NCBI GenBank assembly: GCA_047947185.1
Contig: CP170502.1
Coordinates: 124,001-188,000 of the forward strand
Reading direction: 5' to 3'
Length of the DNA stretch: 64,000 bases
Source of the DNA: JANQJA01 sp047947185
GTDB lineage: Bacteria; Pseudomonadota; Gammaproteobacteria; Pseudomonadales; Azotimanducaceae
Shown: piece by piece, positions 50,658 through 59,076 of the stretch
Position numbering within the stretch: position 1 is the first letter of the stretch
How the letters are laid out: each line of letters starts with the position of its first letter
Notes under the pieces: model-generated
Database searches by the model: none
What the model saw: the letters and a program-made list of their open reading frames with translations, nothing else
What the model was told of the DNA's origin: nothing
Made by a program: the position numbers and the translations under genes

Positions 50658-52265
50658 ATGCCGATAGATGAAGGCGTCAACGTTGACCTCCAGTTCCTTG
50701 TGCTGGAGGTCAAGAAGCAGGCCCGTGCGTCCCTGTCTTACCTCGAGCGCCCAACGCGCAACAAGCTGAAGCGGATCAGGGAGCGCGAGGATTATGTCGA
50801 CAATCTCAAGAATACCCTGGTCAATAAAAGCTACTTCCAGATTCACCGGCTTGCTGATGACGATCGCCAGGTCAATTACTTCAAGGCATTGATTACCGTT
50901 GCCGGCAATCTGGAGCGCATCAGTGACCTGTTCGAGAATATCTGTGATCAGGTTCGGCATTTCAATGATCCGGAATTCCCGCTGGGGTTTGAGCTGAAAC
51001 GTTACTATCGTGAATTCTACCGGGCGCTTGATATGACCTATCCTGCGCTGACCGAGCTGAACCTGACGCTGGCCCAGAGCATCTGCGATTCTGAGCAGTT
51101 GATCGATGATCTGTACGACGAGTCGTTTATGGTGGTGCGGCGAAATCTGCGCCAGCGGCGCGACGTCGATGACTCCCTGACCCTTTTGTTTATCCTGCGT
51201 TATCTCGAACGCGTGGGTGATGCTTTCCTGAATATCGGGGAGGCTGTTCTCAACATCCACCTGGGTGAACAGCTGGGTATCAGGCAGTTTCGCAACCTTA
51301 TGAAAGGGCTCGCCCGCCAGGGTATCGATATTCGCGAGGAAGTGGTGGAGTTCAACTCTGTCATGAACACCCGATCCGGTAGTCGTGTTGGCACCGTGAT
51401 TGTGCACAACAACCAGGCGCAGCGCAGTTTCTTTTACAAGGAAGGTGCGCGGGACAAGATTGACGAGGAGGCAAAAGCGCTGGCCCAGTTCCAGCGGGTG
51501 GGAATGGTGAAGGTACCCGCGGTACTCTGGCACCAGAGCAAAAAAAAATATGCGACCCTGCTGCTTGAGTACATTGAAGGTCACGACCTGCTGGAGCTGC
51601 TGATAAACCAGCGGGCACGCGTAGGGCAGGCGCTCGACCTGCTGGCCTCATCCATGGTCAGCCTGTGGGATTCAACGCGACGGAAGAAAACTGTCAGGTC
51701 AGATCACATCGCCCAGCTCGTCAGCCGCACTGATGATATCGTGTCGGTTCATGGTCAGTTGTTCAATCTTGAAGCCAATATGGGCAAGATGTTGAAAGAT
51801 GCCAAAAAACTGGAACGCACCCTGAAGGCACCTTTTTCCACGCTCATTCACGGGGACTTCAATGTTGACAACATCATTTTTGGTGCCGGCGCAGAAGATA
51901 TCTGGTTTGTTGACGTACACCGCAGCCGCTATGGTGATTATGCGCAGGACGTGTCTGTTTTTCTCGTCTCCAACTTCAGGGTTCCCATATTCAGCGCCGA
52001 TATCCGCCAGCGACTCAACGAGGCCAACATGCGAATGTTTGAATGCGCCGTGGGTTATGCAGACAGCCAGGGTGACACAACTTTCCATGCCAGACTGGCC
52101 CTCGGGCTGTTCCGCTCACTGGTGACATCCACCCGTTTCATGTTTGATGAGGGTTTCTCGACCAACATGTTCATGCGTGGTACCAGCGTGCTGCACGAGT
52201 TGCTCGAACACAAGGATGACGTAGCGGGATTCCGCCTTTCCCAGGATTATTTTTTGTACCGATAG
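50658..52265 (+). CDS. PhoU-domain / aminoglycoside-phosphotransferase-like kinase fusion
   Basis: 535 residues in two parts. The N-terminal half (about 10-215) is a helical PhoU-like region with two three-helix repeats (NLERISDLFENICDQVRHF and YLERVGDAFLNIGEAVLNI), each carrying the E-R-x-x-D metal-binding pattern. The C-terminal half is a kinase of the APH/choline-kinase type. The catalytic loop is THE Brenner motif HGDFNVDNI near 397 and the metal Asp is in IWFVDVHRSRYGDY near 416. A Lys/Glu pair is not clearly placed. PhoU domains normally act in phosphate sensing. Such a fusion suggests a kinase under phosphate-related control. ATG at 50658, 39 bases after the amphi-Trp gene. Confidence 0.82.
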   Translation: MPIDEGVNVDLQFLVLEVKKQARASLSYLERPTRNKLKRIREREDYVDNLKNTLVNKSYFQIHRLADDDRQVNYFKALITVAGNLERISDLFENICDQVRHFNDPEFPLGFELKRYYREFYRALDMTYPALTELNLTLAQSICDSEQLIDDLYDESFMVVRRNLRQRRDVDDSLTLLFILRYLERVGDAFLNIGEAVLNIHLGEQLGIRQFRNLMKGLARQGIDIREEVVEFNSVMNTRSGSRVGTVIVHNNQAQRSFFYKEGARDKIDEEAKALAQFQRVGMVKVPAVLWHQSKKKYATLLLEYIEGHDLLELLINQRARVGQALDLLASSMVSLWDSTRRKKTVRSDHIAQLVSRTDDIVSVHGQLFNLEANMGKMLKDAKKLERTLKAPFSTLIHGDFNVDNIIFGAGAEDIWFVDVHRSRYGDYAQDVSVFLVSNFRVPIFSADIRQRLNEANMRMFECAVGYADSQGDTTFHARLALGLFRSLVTSTRFMFDEGFSTNMFMRGTSVLHELLEHKDDVAGFRLSQDYFLYR

Positions 52266-52276
52266 GGGACACCGTT

Positions 52277-53155
52277 TTGAACATAGGGGTAATCGGCATT
52301 CGTGGTGCCTGGTCAACAGAATCCCTTAGCGAACAGCTGCGTCGCAAGGGGGCAGGAGGCACTGTGCTGGAACTGGGGGAAATTGGTTACGACCTTGAGA
52401 AAACCGAGTTCTACCACCTTGATCACAACCTGAACGAGTTTGACGGTTTCATTCTGAAGAAAATGGGGCCCATCTACTCATCCCACCTGCTGGATGAACT
52501 TGAATTGCTGGAGTTGCTGGAAAGGCGGGGTTTTGCGTTTTTCTCAAGGCCGTCGCGCATTCGCAGCATGATCAGTCGCCTGAGTTGTACCATTCACCTG
52601 CGGGAAAACGGTATCCCCATGCCGCCCACCTTTGTCACTGAAAGTATTGATGACGCCGCAGCCTGGTGTCGGCCACGCTTGCCCGTGATCTTAAAGCCGC
52701 TCTACAGCACCAAGGCGAGAGGCATGATGATGCTCGCTGATTCGGCCACGCTGGAAGGACACCTGCGCGCCTTCCAGGCCAACGGTGAGAAAATCCTGTA
52801 CCTGCAGCAGAAGGTTAACCTGGAAGGCGTTGACCATGGCCTGGTATTCCTCGGCGGAGACTACGTTGGTGCTTATTCCCGTGTGGGTGACGGCAGCGCC
52901 TGGCATACCTCCACGCGTGAGGGTGGCCGTTACCAGCCCTACGAACCACCCCGCGAGTTTATTGACCTGGCTGAAAAGGCCCAGCGCCCGTTCGGGCTGG
53001 ACTTTACCTGTGTGGATGTCGCCGACACCCAGGACCAGGGTCCCATCGTGTTTGAAGTCTCGGCTTTCGGCGGCTACCGTGGGCTGTTTGAGAGTGCGGG
53101 CCTCGACGCTTCTGAACTCCTGACTGATTATGTCATCCGGCACATTTGCCGCTGA
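52277..53155 (+). CDS. GAK-system ATP-grasp enzyme
   Basis: 292 residues from a TTG at 52277 with AGGGG upstream, eleven bases after the fusion gene. It is an ATP-grasp ligase of the RimK-like type: an N-terminal preATP-grasp region (NIGVIGIRGAWSTESLSEQL) and a central lysine loop VILKPLYSTKARGMMML near 137. Then comes ILYLQQKVNLEGVDHGLVFL, and the ending is FEVSAFGGYRGLFESAGLD near 262. These proteins join a carboxylate to an amine or thiol through an acyl-phosphate. It closes the rightward cluster. The next gene faces it 6 bases away. Confidence 0.85.
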   Translation: MNIGVIGIRGAWSTESLSEQLRRKGAGGTVLELGEIGYDLEKTEFYHLDHNLNEFDGFILKKMGPIYSSHLLDELELLELLERRGFAFFSRPSRIRSMISRLSCTIHLRENGIPMPPTFVTESIDDAAAWCRPRLPVILKPLYSTKARGMMMLADSATLEGHLRAFQANGEKILYLQQKVNLEGVDHGLVFLGGDYVGAYSRVGDGSAWHTSTREGGRYQPYEPPREFIDLAEKAQRPFGLDFTCVDVADTQDQGPIVFEVSAFGGYRGLFESAGLDASELLTDYVIRHICR

Positions 53156-53161
53156 TCTGAT

Positions 53162-54328
53162 TTATCCCCTGATAATTGATTCACGCTGTAGCAGCCGGGC
53201 TGTCAGGGTTGCAAGGGCAATTCCCAGGACCAGGTTGGCCAGAATTGATAGTCCATAAGCCAGCGGCGGGACAACCTTGCCGCCGATCAGGTCCACAATC
53301 AACAGCTGCTGGCCCACCACCGGAATGACAAACATCCAGTCTTTTGTGGCCACCGGATTGAACATCAGGAACAGTGATGGGATGAGCGGAAGCATTACCA
53401 GCAGCCCCATATAGGACTGGGCATCCTTGAAAGAGCGCGCAAACATGGCAAGCGCCAGTTGCAGCGCGGTTGCGAACAGCGCCACTGGCAGGGTCGCAAT
53501 GATCATTAACAACACAAGGCTTGTTGAACCCTCAAAACGGAGGCCAATTTCGGCGAGCGGAACCTGTGCCATGGCGGCGGTACAGAGAATTGCCGTCAGG
53601 GTGACGCCCACGCCCGCAAAGGCACTGGCTGCCAGCCACTTCCCCAGTACCAGGTGGAGTCGTTCCACTGGATTGATCAACAGTGCTTCCAGTGACTTGC
53701 GTTCACGTTCGCCCGCGGTGCTGTCAATGGCAATCCCCATACCGGCGACAAATGCCGCCAGGATGATGTACATGGGAATCATGTTGAGTGCAGCGGCCGA
53801 GCGCTCCCGTTTGCTGGCAACGTCAATATCCTGAATCGATACCACCTGCATCAGGTTTGGCGCCACGCCCCGGGCAATCAGTCGCAGACCGGCAATCTCG
53901 CTGTTGTAGGCGCGTAGCAGGTTACGCAGCCGGCCGACCAGTGCCTGGGTGTCAGTTCTTGAGCCGTCCTGCACTATCTCAACCCGGGCGGGCCTGGCGC
54001 TGGCGTAGCTGGCGCCAAAACCGGGTGGGATGACCAGCACCAGTTCAACCTTTTTTTGTTGTACGGCCGCCTGGGGATCGCCGGTAAACGGCTGGAATGC
54101 GACACCACGTTCTTCAAGCCACTGCATCAGGTGCGGTGCATTGTCAGCGCCAGCAACCCTGATGGTGGTGTCCTCGGACTCGGTCCGCAGGTTAACAACA
54201 GCGCTCATCATGACATAGACAAGCACCGGCCCCAGTACCGGGAACAGCATGGCTGACATCAGGGCCCGTCGATCACGAAAGCCATCAATCACTTCCTTGC
54301 GTAACACGATCCAGATCGGGTGCGTCAT
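53162..54328 (-). CDS. ABC-2 type transporter permease (NatB-like)
   Basis: 388 residues with six membrane helices in the NatB/CcmB style. The first helix (ALMSAMLFPVLGPVLVYVMM) is followed by a long extracytoplasmic loop (about 50-210). Five C-terminal helices include ILAAFVAGMGIAIDSTAGER and LVMLPLIPSLFLMFNPVA. NatA/NatB pairs export Na+ or other solutes. It overlaps the ATPase gene by four bases (54325-54328) and ends six bases from the convergent ATP-grasp gene. Third gene of the leftward hydrolase-ATPase-permease set. Confidence 0.87.
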   Translation of the reverse strand: MTHPIWIVLRKEVIDGFRDRRALMSAMLFPVLGPVLVYVMMSAVVNLRTESEDTTIRVAGADNAPHLMQWLEERGVAFQPFTGDPQAAVQQKKVELVLVIPPGFGASYASARPARVEIVQDGSRTDTQALVGRLRNLLRAYNSEIAGLRLIARGVAPNLMQVVSIQDIDVASKRERSAAALNMIPMYIILAAFVAGMGIAIDSTAGERERKSLEALLINPVERLHLVLGKWLAASAFAGVGVTLTAILCTAAMAQVPLAEIGLRFEGSTSLVLLMIIATLPVALFATALQLALAMFARSFKDAQSYMGLLVMLPLIPSLFLMFNPVATKDWMFVIPVVGQQLLIVDLIGGKVVPPLAYGLSILANLVLGIALATLTARLLQRESIIRG

Positions 54329-55050
54329 CGATAGACCTTTTCTGCCAGTTGCACAAAAGCCTCTTCCAGGTCGTTTTCACCGGCGGCTTCCCTGATGTGG
54401 TCAGTGGTGCCGCTGGCCACGACAACACCCTCGGAGATAATCACGATCTGATCACACAGCCTGGCCACCTCGTGCATGAGATGGCTGGAAAAAAGCACCG
54501 CCTTGTTCCGGTTTCTCAGTTCGTCAATCATGTCCCGGACCGTGCGGGTTGTCATGACATCCAGGCCATTGGTTGGCTCGTCCAGCAGGATGTTGTCCGG
54601 GTCGTGAACAAGCGCGCGGGCCAGGCACACTTTCATGCGTTCCCCCTGGGAGTAACCTTCAGCCCGGCGGTCGGCAATGCCTTTCATGTCCAGGCGAGAG
54701 AGCAGGTTGTCAATGCGTGGCTCAAGCAGGTCAGCCGGGACCCCCTGCAGCTGGCCAAAATACCGGATGTGTTCACGAGCGGTCAGCCGTGAGTAGAGCC
54801 CATGGCTGTCGGGTAGCACACCCATGTGGCGCTGCGCCACTGCCGGGTTGTCAGAAACGTTGATGTTGTTAACGCGGGCATTGCCGCTGTCTGCCTTAAG
54901 CAGGCCGTAGAGTATCCGCAGGGTTGTTGATTTACCCGCTCCGTTGGGACCCAGCAGACCGGTCACTTTTCCATCCAGCGCGTCAAACGAGACATCGCGT
55001 ACGGCAACAAGCTCACCAAACGATTTCCTGAGGTTCTGTACACTGATCAT
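54325..55050 (-). CDS. ABC transporter ATP-binding protein (NatA-like)
   Basis: 241-residue nucleotide-binding subunit. Walker A is GLLGPNGAGKSTTLRIL near 33-49, the signature is EGYSQGERMKVCLARAL near 129-145, Walker B is NILLDEPTNGLD near 152, and the switch His lies in VLFSSHLMHE near 185. The length is typical of exporter ATPases. It overlaps both neighbours by four bases, so the three genes are translationally coupled. The upstream gene encodes a lipoprotein hydrolase. Confidence 0.92.
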   Translation of the reverse strand: MISVQNLRKSFGELVAVRDVSFDALDGKVTGLLGPNGAGKSTTLRILYGLLKADSGNARVNNINVSDNPAVAQRHMGVLPDSHGLYSRLTAREHIRYFGQLQGVPADLLEPRIDNLLSRLDMKGIADRRAEGYSQGERMKVCLARALVHDPDNILLDEPTNGLDVMTTRTVRDMIDELRNRNKAVLFSSHLMHEVARLCDQIVIISEGVVVASGTTDHIREAAGENDLEEAFVQLAEKVYR

Positions 55051-56540
55051 TGGGTTGTTCCGGGTGGCAAGGTGCCGGCATAGCTGACAAAAAACGGCGG
55101 GCGACGCAGGTCGGCGACGCAGCTGGTGTCCAGGTCAACCGGATCGGCTGACTCAAGGAAACGGGTGAGGAGGTCAGGTGCACAGCCGTGAATACTGGCA
55201 CCGTGGCCCACACCGGGCACGATGACATGCTGGCTGATCGAGAGTGTCGCTGCCGCTTCGATGCCGTAGGCGGGTGGTGTAATGGGGTCAAGGGTGCCGG
55301 AAAAGAGCAGCGTTGGCACATCGGAGACGACCGGCAGGAAATAGTTGTCAGCAACGACCCTCGCGGGCCAGAAATCACACAGGGGTTTCAGCTCACGATA
55401 AATCGGGTTGTCAAAATCCGCGGTTTCATTGGGGGCTGCTGTCCTCGGCAGATCCTCGGCACAAAGCACCGATGCCATCATGCCGGGGCTGAAAGCCGGC
55501 TCTTCCCCGCCAAACGTCATCGCCATGGTCAGCAGGGGCTGGAAATTACCCTCTGCCGCCTGGTGAATGGCGAGCGGCAATAGCGCGGACAGTTGCCTGT
55601 CATACAGCAGCGAGCGGACAATGCGCCCGAGAAGTCTCGCTTCCACCAGGGTCGCTATCGGCTCACCGGTACGTGGATGGGTCAGGGTAATGTTTGCCGG
55701 GTTTTCTTCCAACTGTCGGAGCAGGCCCCGGTATACCTCGGGGAGCAGTGGGAAGGCCGCAGAACAGTCAGCATTCGCATTGCAATCTGCCAGCAACTGG
55801 TCAAATGCCCGCTGGGCATCTACCGCAACATTGGCCGGGATCAACATGTTCATGGGAACCACACTGTCAAGGATTACTGACCTGACGTGATCGCCATGTG
55901 TCCGCAGGTAAACGAGAGCTGCGCGGGTACCGTAAGAAATGCCGTAGAGATTTATCTGCCCATACCCCAACTGCTGCCTGACAAGGTCAAGGTCGTCCAT
56001 GGCGATGTTCGTGTTGTACTGGGTCGGGTCGGCATCGTAGCCGGCAAGACAATGTTTCAGAGTGTCCCGCTGTAACCTTGCCAGGGTTTCGAGCCCCGTT
56101 GTAACAAAAGTACTCTGGCCAAGCTCACAGGGCATGGCATTTGAGCCGCCCGTGCCCCGCTGGTCCACGAGCACCACGTCATGCCGGCGCCGCAGGTCAG
56201 GCAGGCGGGCGAAGAGTGCCGGGCCTGCTTCCGTTGCTGCCTGACCGGGACCACCTGCCAGGAAAAAAACGGGGTCTGGTGCAGCAACCGGATCACCAGC
56301 GGGAATGACCATGATGTTGAGGTCAATCTGTCGACCGTCCGGGTGTGCCGGATTCTCGGGTACCGTGATGAAGCCACACAATGCCTCAGCGTAGATGCGG
56401 CTCAGTTCAGCGCGATCTGGCAACTCGCAGGGGGAGAGGTGGCTGAAGTCGCGGGTGGGCAGTTGGTTATCCGCCCGGTCAACACATCCCGCTGTCACCA
56501 GGATTGACAGGGTGATCACCGGTAGCAGGGTGTTTCTCAT
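55047..56540 (-). CDS. Alpha/beta-hydrolase lipoprotein, TAP-like
   Basis: 497 residues from the ATG at 56540 (GTGAG upstream). The frame is open 24 codons earlier, but the lipoprotein signal starts here: RNTLLPVITLSILVTAGC, with lipobox Cys near 19. The catalytic Ser lies in INLYGISYGTRAALVYL. The oxyanion segment FFLAGGPGQAATEAG is that of prolyl/tripeptidyl aminopeptidases, and the last His is in VIVPGVGHGASIHG, next to the TAP-like C-terminal region. It is probably a periplasmic peptidase or esterase. It starts seven bases after the phosphomannomutase stop and overlaps the ATPase gene by four bases. Confidence 0.85.
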   Translation of the reverse strand: MRNTLLPVITLSILVTAGCVDRADNQLPTRDFSHLSPCELPDRAELSRIYAEALCGFITVPENPAHPDGRQIDLNIMVIPAGDPVAAPDPVFFLAGGPGQAATEAGPALFARLPDLRRRHDVVLVDQRGTGGSNAMPCELGQSTFVTTGLETLARLQRDTLKHCLAGYDADPTQYNTNIAMDDLDLVRQQLGYGQINLYGISYGTRAALVYLRTHGDHVRSVILDSVVPMNMLIPANVAVDAQRAFDQLLADCNANADCSAAFPLLPEVYRGLLRQLEENPANITLTHPRTGEPIATLVEARLLGRIVRSLLYDRQLSALLPLAIHQAAEGNFQPLLTMAMTFGGEEPAFSPGMMASVLCAEDLPRTAAPNETADFDNPIYRELKPLCDFWPARVVADNYFLPVVSDVPTLLFSGTLDPITPPAYGIEAAATLSISQHVIVPGVGHGASIHGCAPDLLTRFLESADPVDLDTSCVADLRRPPFFVSYAGTLPPGTTQ

Positions 56541-56547
56541 TGGTAAC

Positions 56548-57951
56548 TCACTGGATATATATCCGGGACTCCACATCGGCGTCATCCGTTCGGAAGGGCA
56601 GCAGCGTTGCAAGCACTTCCCGTGCTAGGGCGAGAAGCTGGTCCGGTTTGCCTCTTGATTCAAAGTTCAGGCGTACCGCGTTTTCGGTTTTTGATTGCCT
56701 GAGTGTAAAGCGGCAGTGATCGAGTTCAAAACCCGGGCCGTCAAATGTCTCCAGCCGGTCGGATCTGGGAGCGAAAGCTGTGGTGACGGCTGTAAATGCG
56801 GCCAGGGGGTCCCCGAGCCGGAGGCTGATTTCCGGCGTACAGCAGATAGCCGCCCGGCGCGCAGCAATCAGTTCCCCCAGATCCTGACCGGTCCGCTGCA
56901 TCAGGTCGAGCACGGTCAGCCAGGCAAATATCCCGCTGTCGCAGTGAAAAAAATCGCCAAAAAAGTGATGAGAAGACAATTCCCCACCGTAAATGGCATT
57001 GTGCTGACGCATGTGATGTTTCATGAACGCATGGCCGGTCTCCGAGGCGACCGCAATGCCACCTGATCGTTCGACAATGTCACGGGTATTCCAGCAGAGT
57101 TTGGTGTCGAAGACGATGGCCCGGCCTGGATGTGTGCGCAGAAACTGTTCTGCCAGCACACCAATCACGTAGTAGGTAGGGATCAGGTCACCTGCAGGGT
57201 CAAAGAATACGCAGCGATCACAATCGCCATCCCAGGCAACACCCAGGGCAAAAGCACCACCCTGCATAAACGCTTTCATCTCGGCTGCCAGTGCCGGGCT
57301 GGTCGGATCAGCACCCTGTTCGGGGATGGGACCCGGTTCCTGCCGGAACCAGGTGACCGGCAGGCTGAATTGCTCGGCGATTTTTACTGCCAGGGTTGCC
57401 GCAGTCCCGTTCAGGCCATTCAGGGCGATGCGTGGGACCTGCTGGAGCCGCGCCATATCAAGCTGCCTGGCGAGGAAAGTGATGTAATCGGGCTGCAGGT
57501 TCTGCGCCGCGTATCGGCCGGGAGGATGTCTTGACGGGTCTGGTCCCTGCTGCATCAAGCGCATGACATCATTGAGGCCGGTATCAAAGGTGACTGCCTG
57601 ACCATTCTGCAGGACACACTTGAATCCATTGTAGCGGGCCGGGTTGTGACTGGCAGTCACGATAATTGCGGCGTCAATTGTCGGCATGGATGAGGCAAAG
57701 TACCCCAGTTCGGTGGTACAAAGACCCAGATCAGTGACGCTGACACCTGCCGCCAGCAATCCCTCGTTCAGCGCCGACTGCAATGAGAGGCTGGATGCGC
57801 GCATGTCACGGCCCGTTGCAACCCTGCCACGGATACCAAAACGCCTGACAAAAGCCGCAGCAAAAGCGTGGGCGAAGGCCTCGTCCAGGTCAACGGGATA
57901 AATGCCGCGCACGTCGCCAAGACGGAACGCTGACAGCGGGGCAGGGTTCAT
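56548..57951 (-). CDS. Phosphomannomutase/phosphoglucomutase (AlgC/ManB type)
   Basis: Interconverts hexose 1- and 6-phosphates, feeding GDP-mannose, LPS and exopolysaccharide synthesis. The 467 residues include the phosphoserine loop VTASHNPARYNGFK near 97, the metal loop WDGDCDRCVFFD near 240, and the sugar-specificity loop YGGELSSHHFF near 320. The C-terminal phosphate-binding domain contains LNFESRGKPDQL, corresponding to the R-x-S-x-T/N pattern. It is shorter than the dual AlgC but of normal size for ManB. It is probably first in an operon with the hydrolase and ABC genes. Confidence 0.92.
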   Translation of the reverse strand: MNPAPLSAFRLGDVRGIYPVDLDEAFAHAFAAAFVRRFGIRGRVATGRDMRASSLSLQSALNEGLLAAGVSVTDLGLCTTELGYFASSMPTIDAAIIVTASHNPARYNGFKCVLQNGQAVTFDTGLNDVMRLMQQGPDPSRHPPGRYAAQNLQPDYITFLARQLDMARLQQVPRIALNGLNGTAATLAVKIAEQFSLPVTWFRQEPGPIPEQGADPTSPALAAEMKAFMQGGAFALGVAWDGDCDRCVFFDPAGDLIPTYYVIGVLAEQFLRTHPGRAIVFDTKLCWNTRDIVERSGGIAVASETGHAFMKHHMRQHNAIYGGELSSHHFFGDFFHCDSGIFAWLTVLDLMQRTGQDLGELIAARRAAICCTPEISLRLGDPLAAFTAVTTAFAPRSDRLETFDGPGFELDHCRFTLRQSKTENAVRLNFESRGKPDQLLALAREVLATLLPFRTDDADVESRIYIQ

Positions 57952-58047
57952 TGCGCTGGCAACCGGATGGTGAAGTGTGGTTATTATAGGGTTTTAGCGA
58001 GCCCGCTGCAGGGCGGGCCGGCAAAGCCCGGTTGAGGGAGTTTCTTA

Positions 58048-59076
58048 TTGGAATGGACTGACCTTCTGCGTTTCCTGCCGGCGGCCTTGGCCGTCGCCGC
58101 CACGGTGCTGGTACTTGGACTGACCAACTACTTTCTCCGCCGCGACAAGCATGGAGAACTCAGCGTTTCCAACCAGTTGCTCATGCTTGCCCTGACGGCG
58201 GCGGGTATATTGATTGTCATCTTCAGCCTGCCGGTGTCGGAAACGAGCCGTGGGCAGATCCTGAGCCTGCTGGGTATTGTGGTAACCGCGGTGATTGCCC
58301 TGTCATCCACCACCTTTGTGGCTAACGTGATGGCGGGTTTGATGCTGCGTGCCGTCAACAGCTTTCGTCCCGGTGATTTTGTGCGGGTACAGGACCTGTT
58401 TGGAAGGGTCACCGAGCGGGGCATTTTCCATACGGAAATACAAACGGAAGACCGGGATCTGGCGACCCTGCCCAACCTCCTTCTGGTGACCAACCCGGTG
58501 ACGGTAGTACATGACTCAGGCACCATCATTTCAGCACGACTTTCGCTGGGTTACGACGTTTCGCATGTGCGTGTGGAAGAACTTCTCAAGCAGGCTGCTG
58601 ACAACAGCGGGCTCGCAGACTCCTTTGTCCTGGTTGGAGAACTGGGAGATTTTTCGGTGTCCTACCGGGTGGGAGGTTTCTCCGCTGACGTGAGTCGCCT
58701 GCTGACTGCCAAGTCGAACCTGCGGAAAAACATCCTGCTCGTGATGCACGAGGCCGGCATCGAGATCGTGTCACCGAATTTCATGAACCAGCGTGTACTG
58801 GCTGAGGGCAAGCTCATGATCCCGAGACGCTACCGGGAAAATACCAGCGAGCCAGCCGAAGCCTCACCGGAAGATGTTATTTTTGACAAGGCTGACACTG
58901 CTGCCGAGCGCGAAATGAAAAAGCAGGAACTTGGCCTGGCCAGGCAGCGCGTTGAGGAAATTGATGCCGCGATCAAGTCGGATCCTGATAGTGGCCCAGC
59001 GCTGACTGCAGAGAAGGAAATGCTGCTGCGAACCATCGAAGCGATCGAAGCAGAACTCGCCCAGGAATCAAAATGA
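58048..59076 (+). CDS. MscS-family mechanosensitive channel
   Basis: 342-residue small-conductance channel that releases solutes on osmotic downshock. The TTG start at 58048 has GAGGGAG upstream. Three membrane segments are apparent (LPAALAVAATVLVLGLTNYF, LLMLALTAAGILIVIFSLPV and a pore helix ILSLLGIVVTAVIALSS). The MscS beta-domain follows (NSFRPGDFVRVQDLFGRVTE, near 105-125). The C-terminus is an unusual charged coiled coil (MKKQELGLARQRVEEIDAAI, then ALTAEKEMLLRTIEAIEAEL). It overlaps the next gene by four bases (ATGA). Confidence 0.88.
   Translation: MEWTDLLRFLPAALAVAATVLVLGLTNYFLRRDKHGELSVSNQLLMLALTAAGILIVIFSLPVSETSRGQILSLLGIVVTAVIALSSTTFVANVMAGLMLRAVNSFRPGDFVRVQDLFGRVTERGIFHTEIQTEDRDLATLPNLLLVTNPVTVVHDSGTIISARLSLGYDVSHVRVEELLKQAADNSGLADSFVLVGELGDFSVSYRVGGFSADVSRLLTAKSNLRKNILLVMHEAGIEIVSPNFMNQRVLAEGKLMIPRRYRENTSEPAEASPEDVIFDKADTAAEREMKKQELGLARQRVEEIDAAIKSDPDSGPALTAEKEMLLRTIEAIEAELAQESK

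Noticed and set aside
50625..51584. 319-codon minus-strand frame inside the PhoU-kinase gene
   Set aside because: Shadow of the real gene. The plus-strand product has clear PhoU and kinase motifs.
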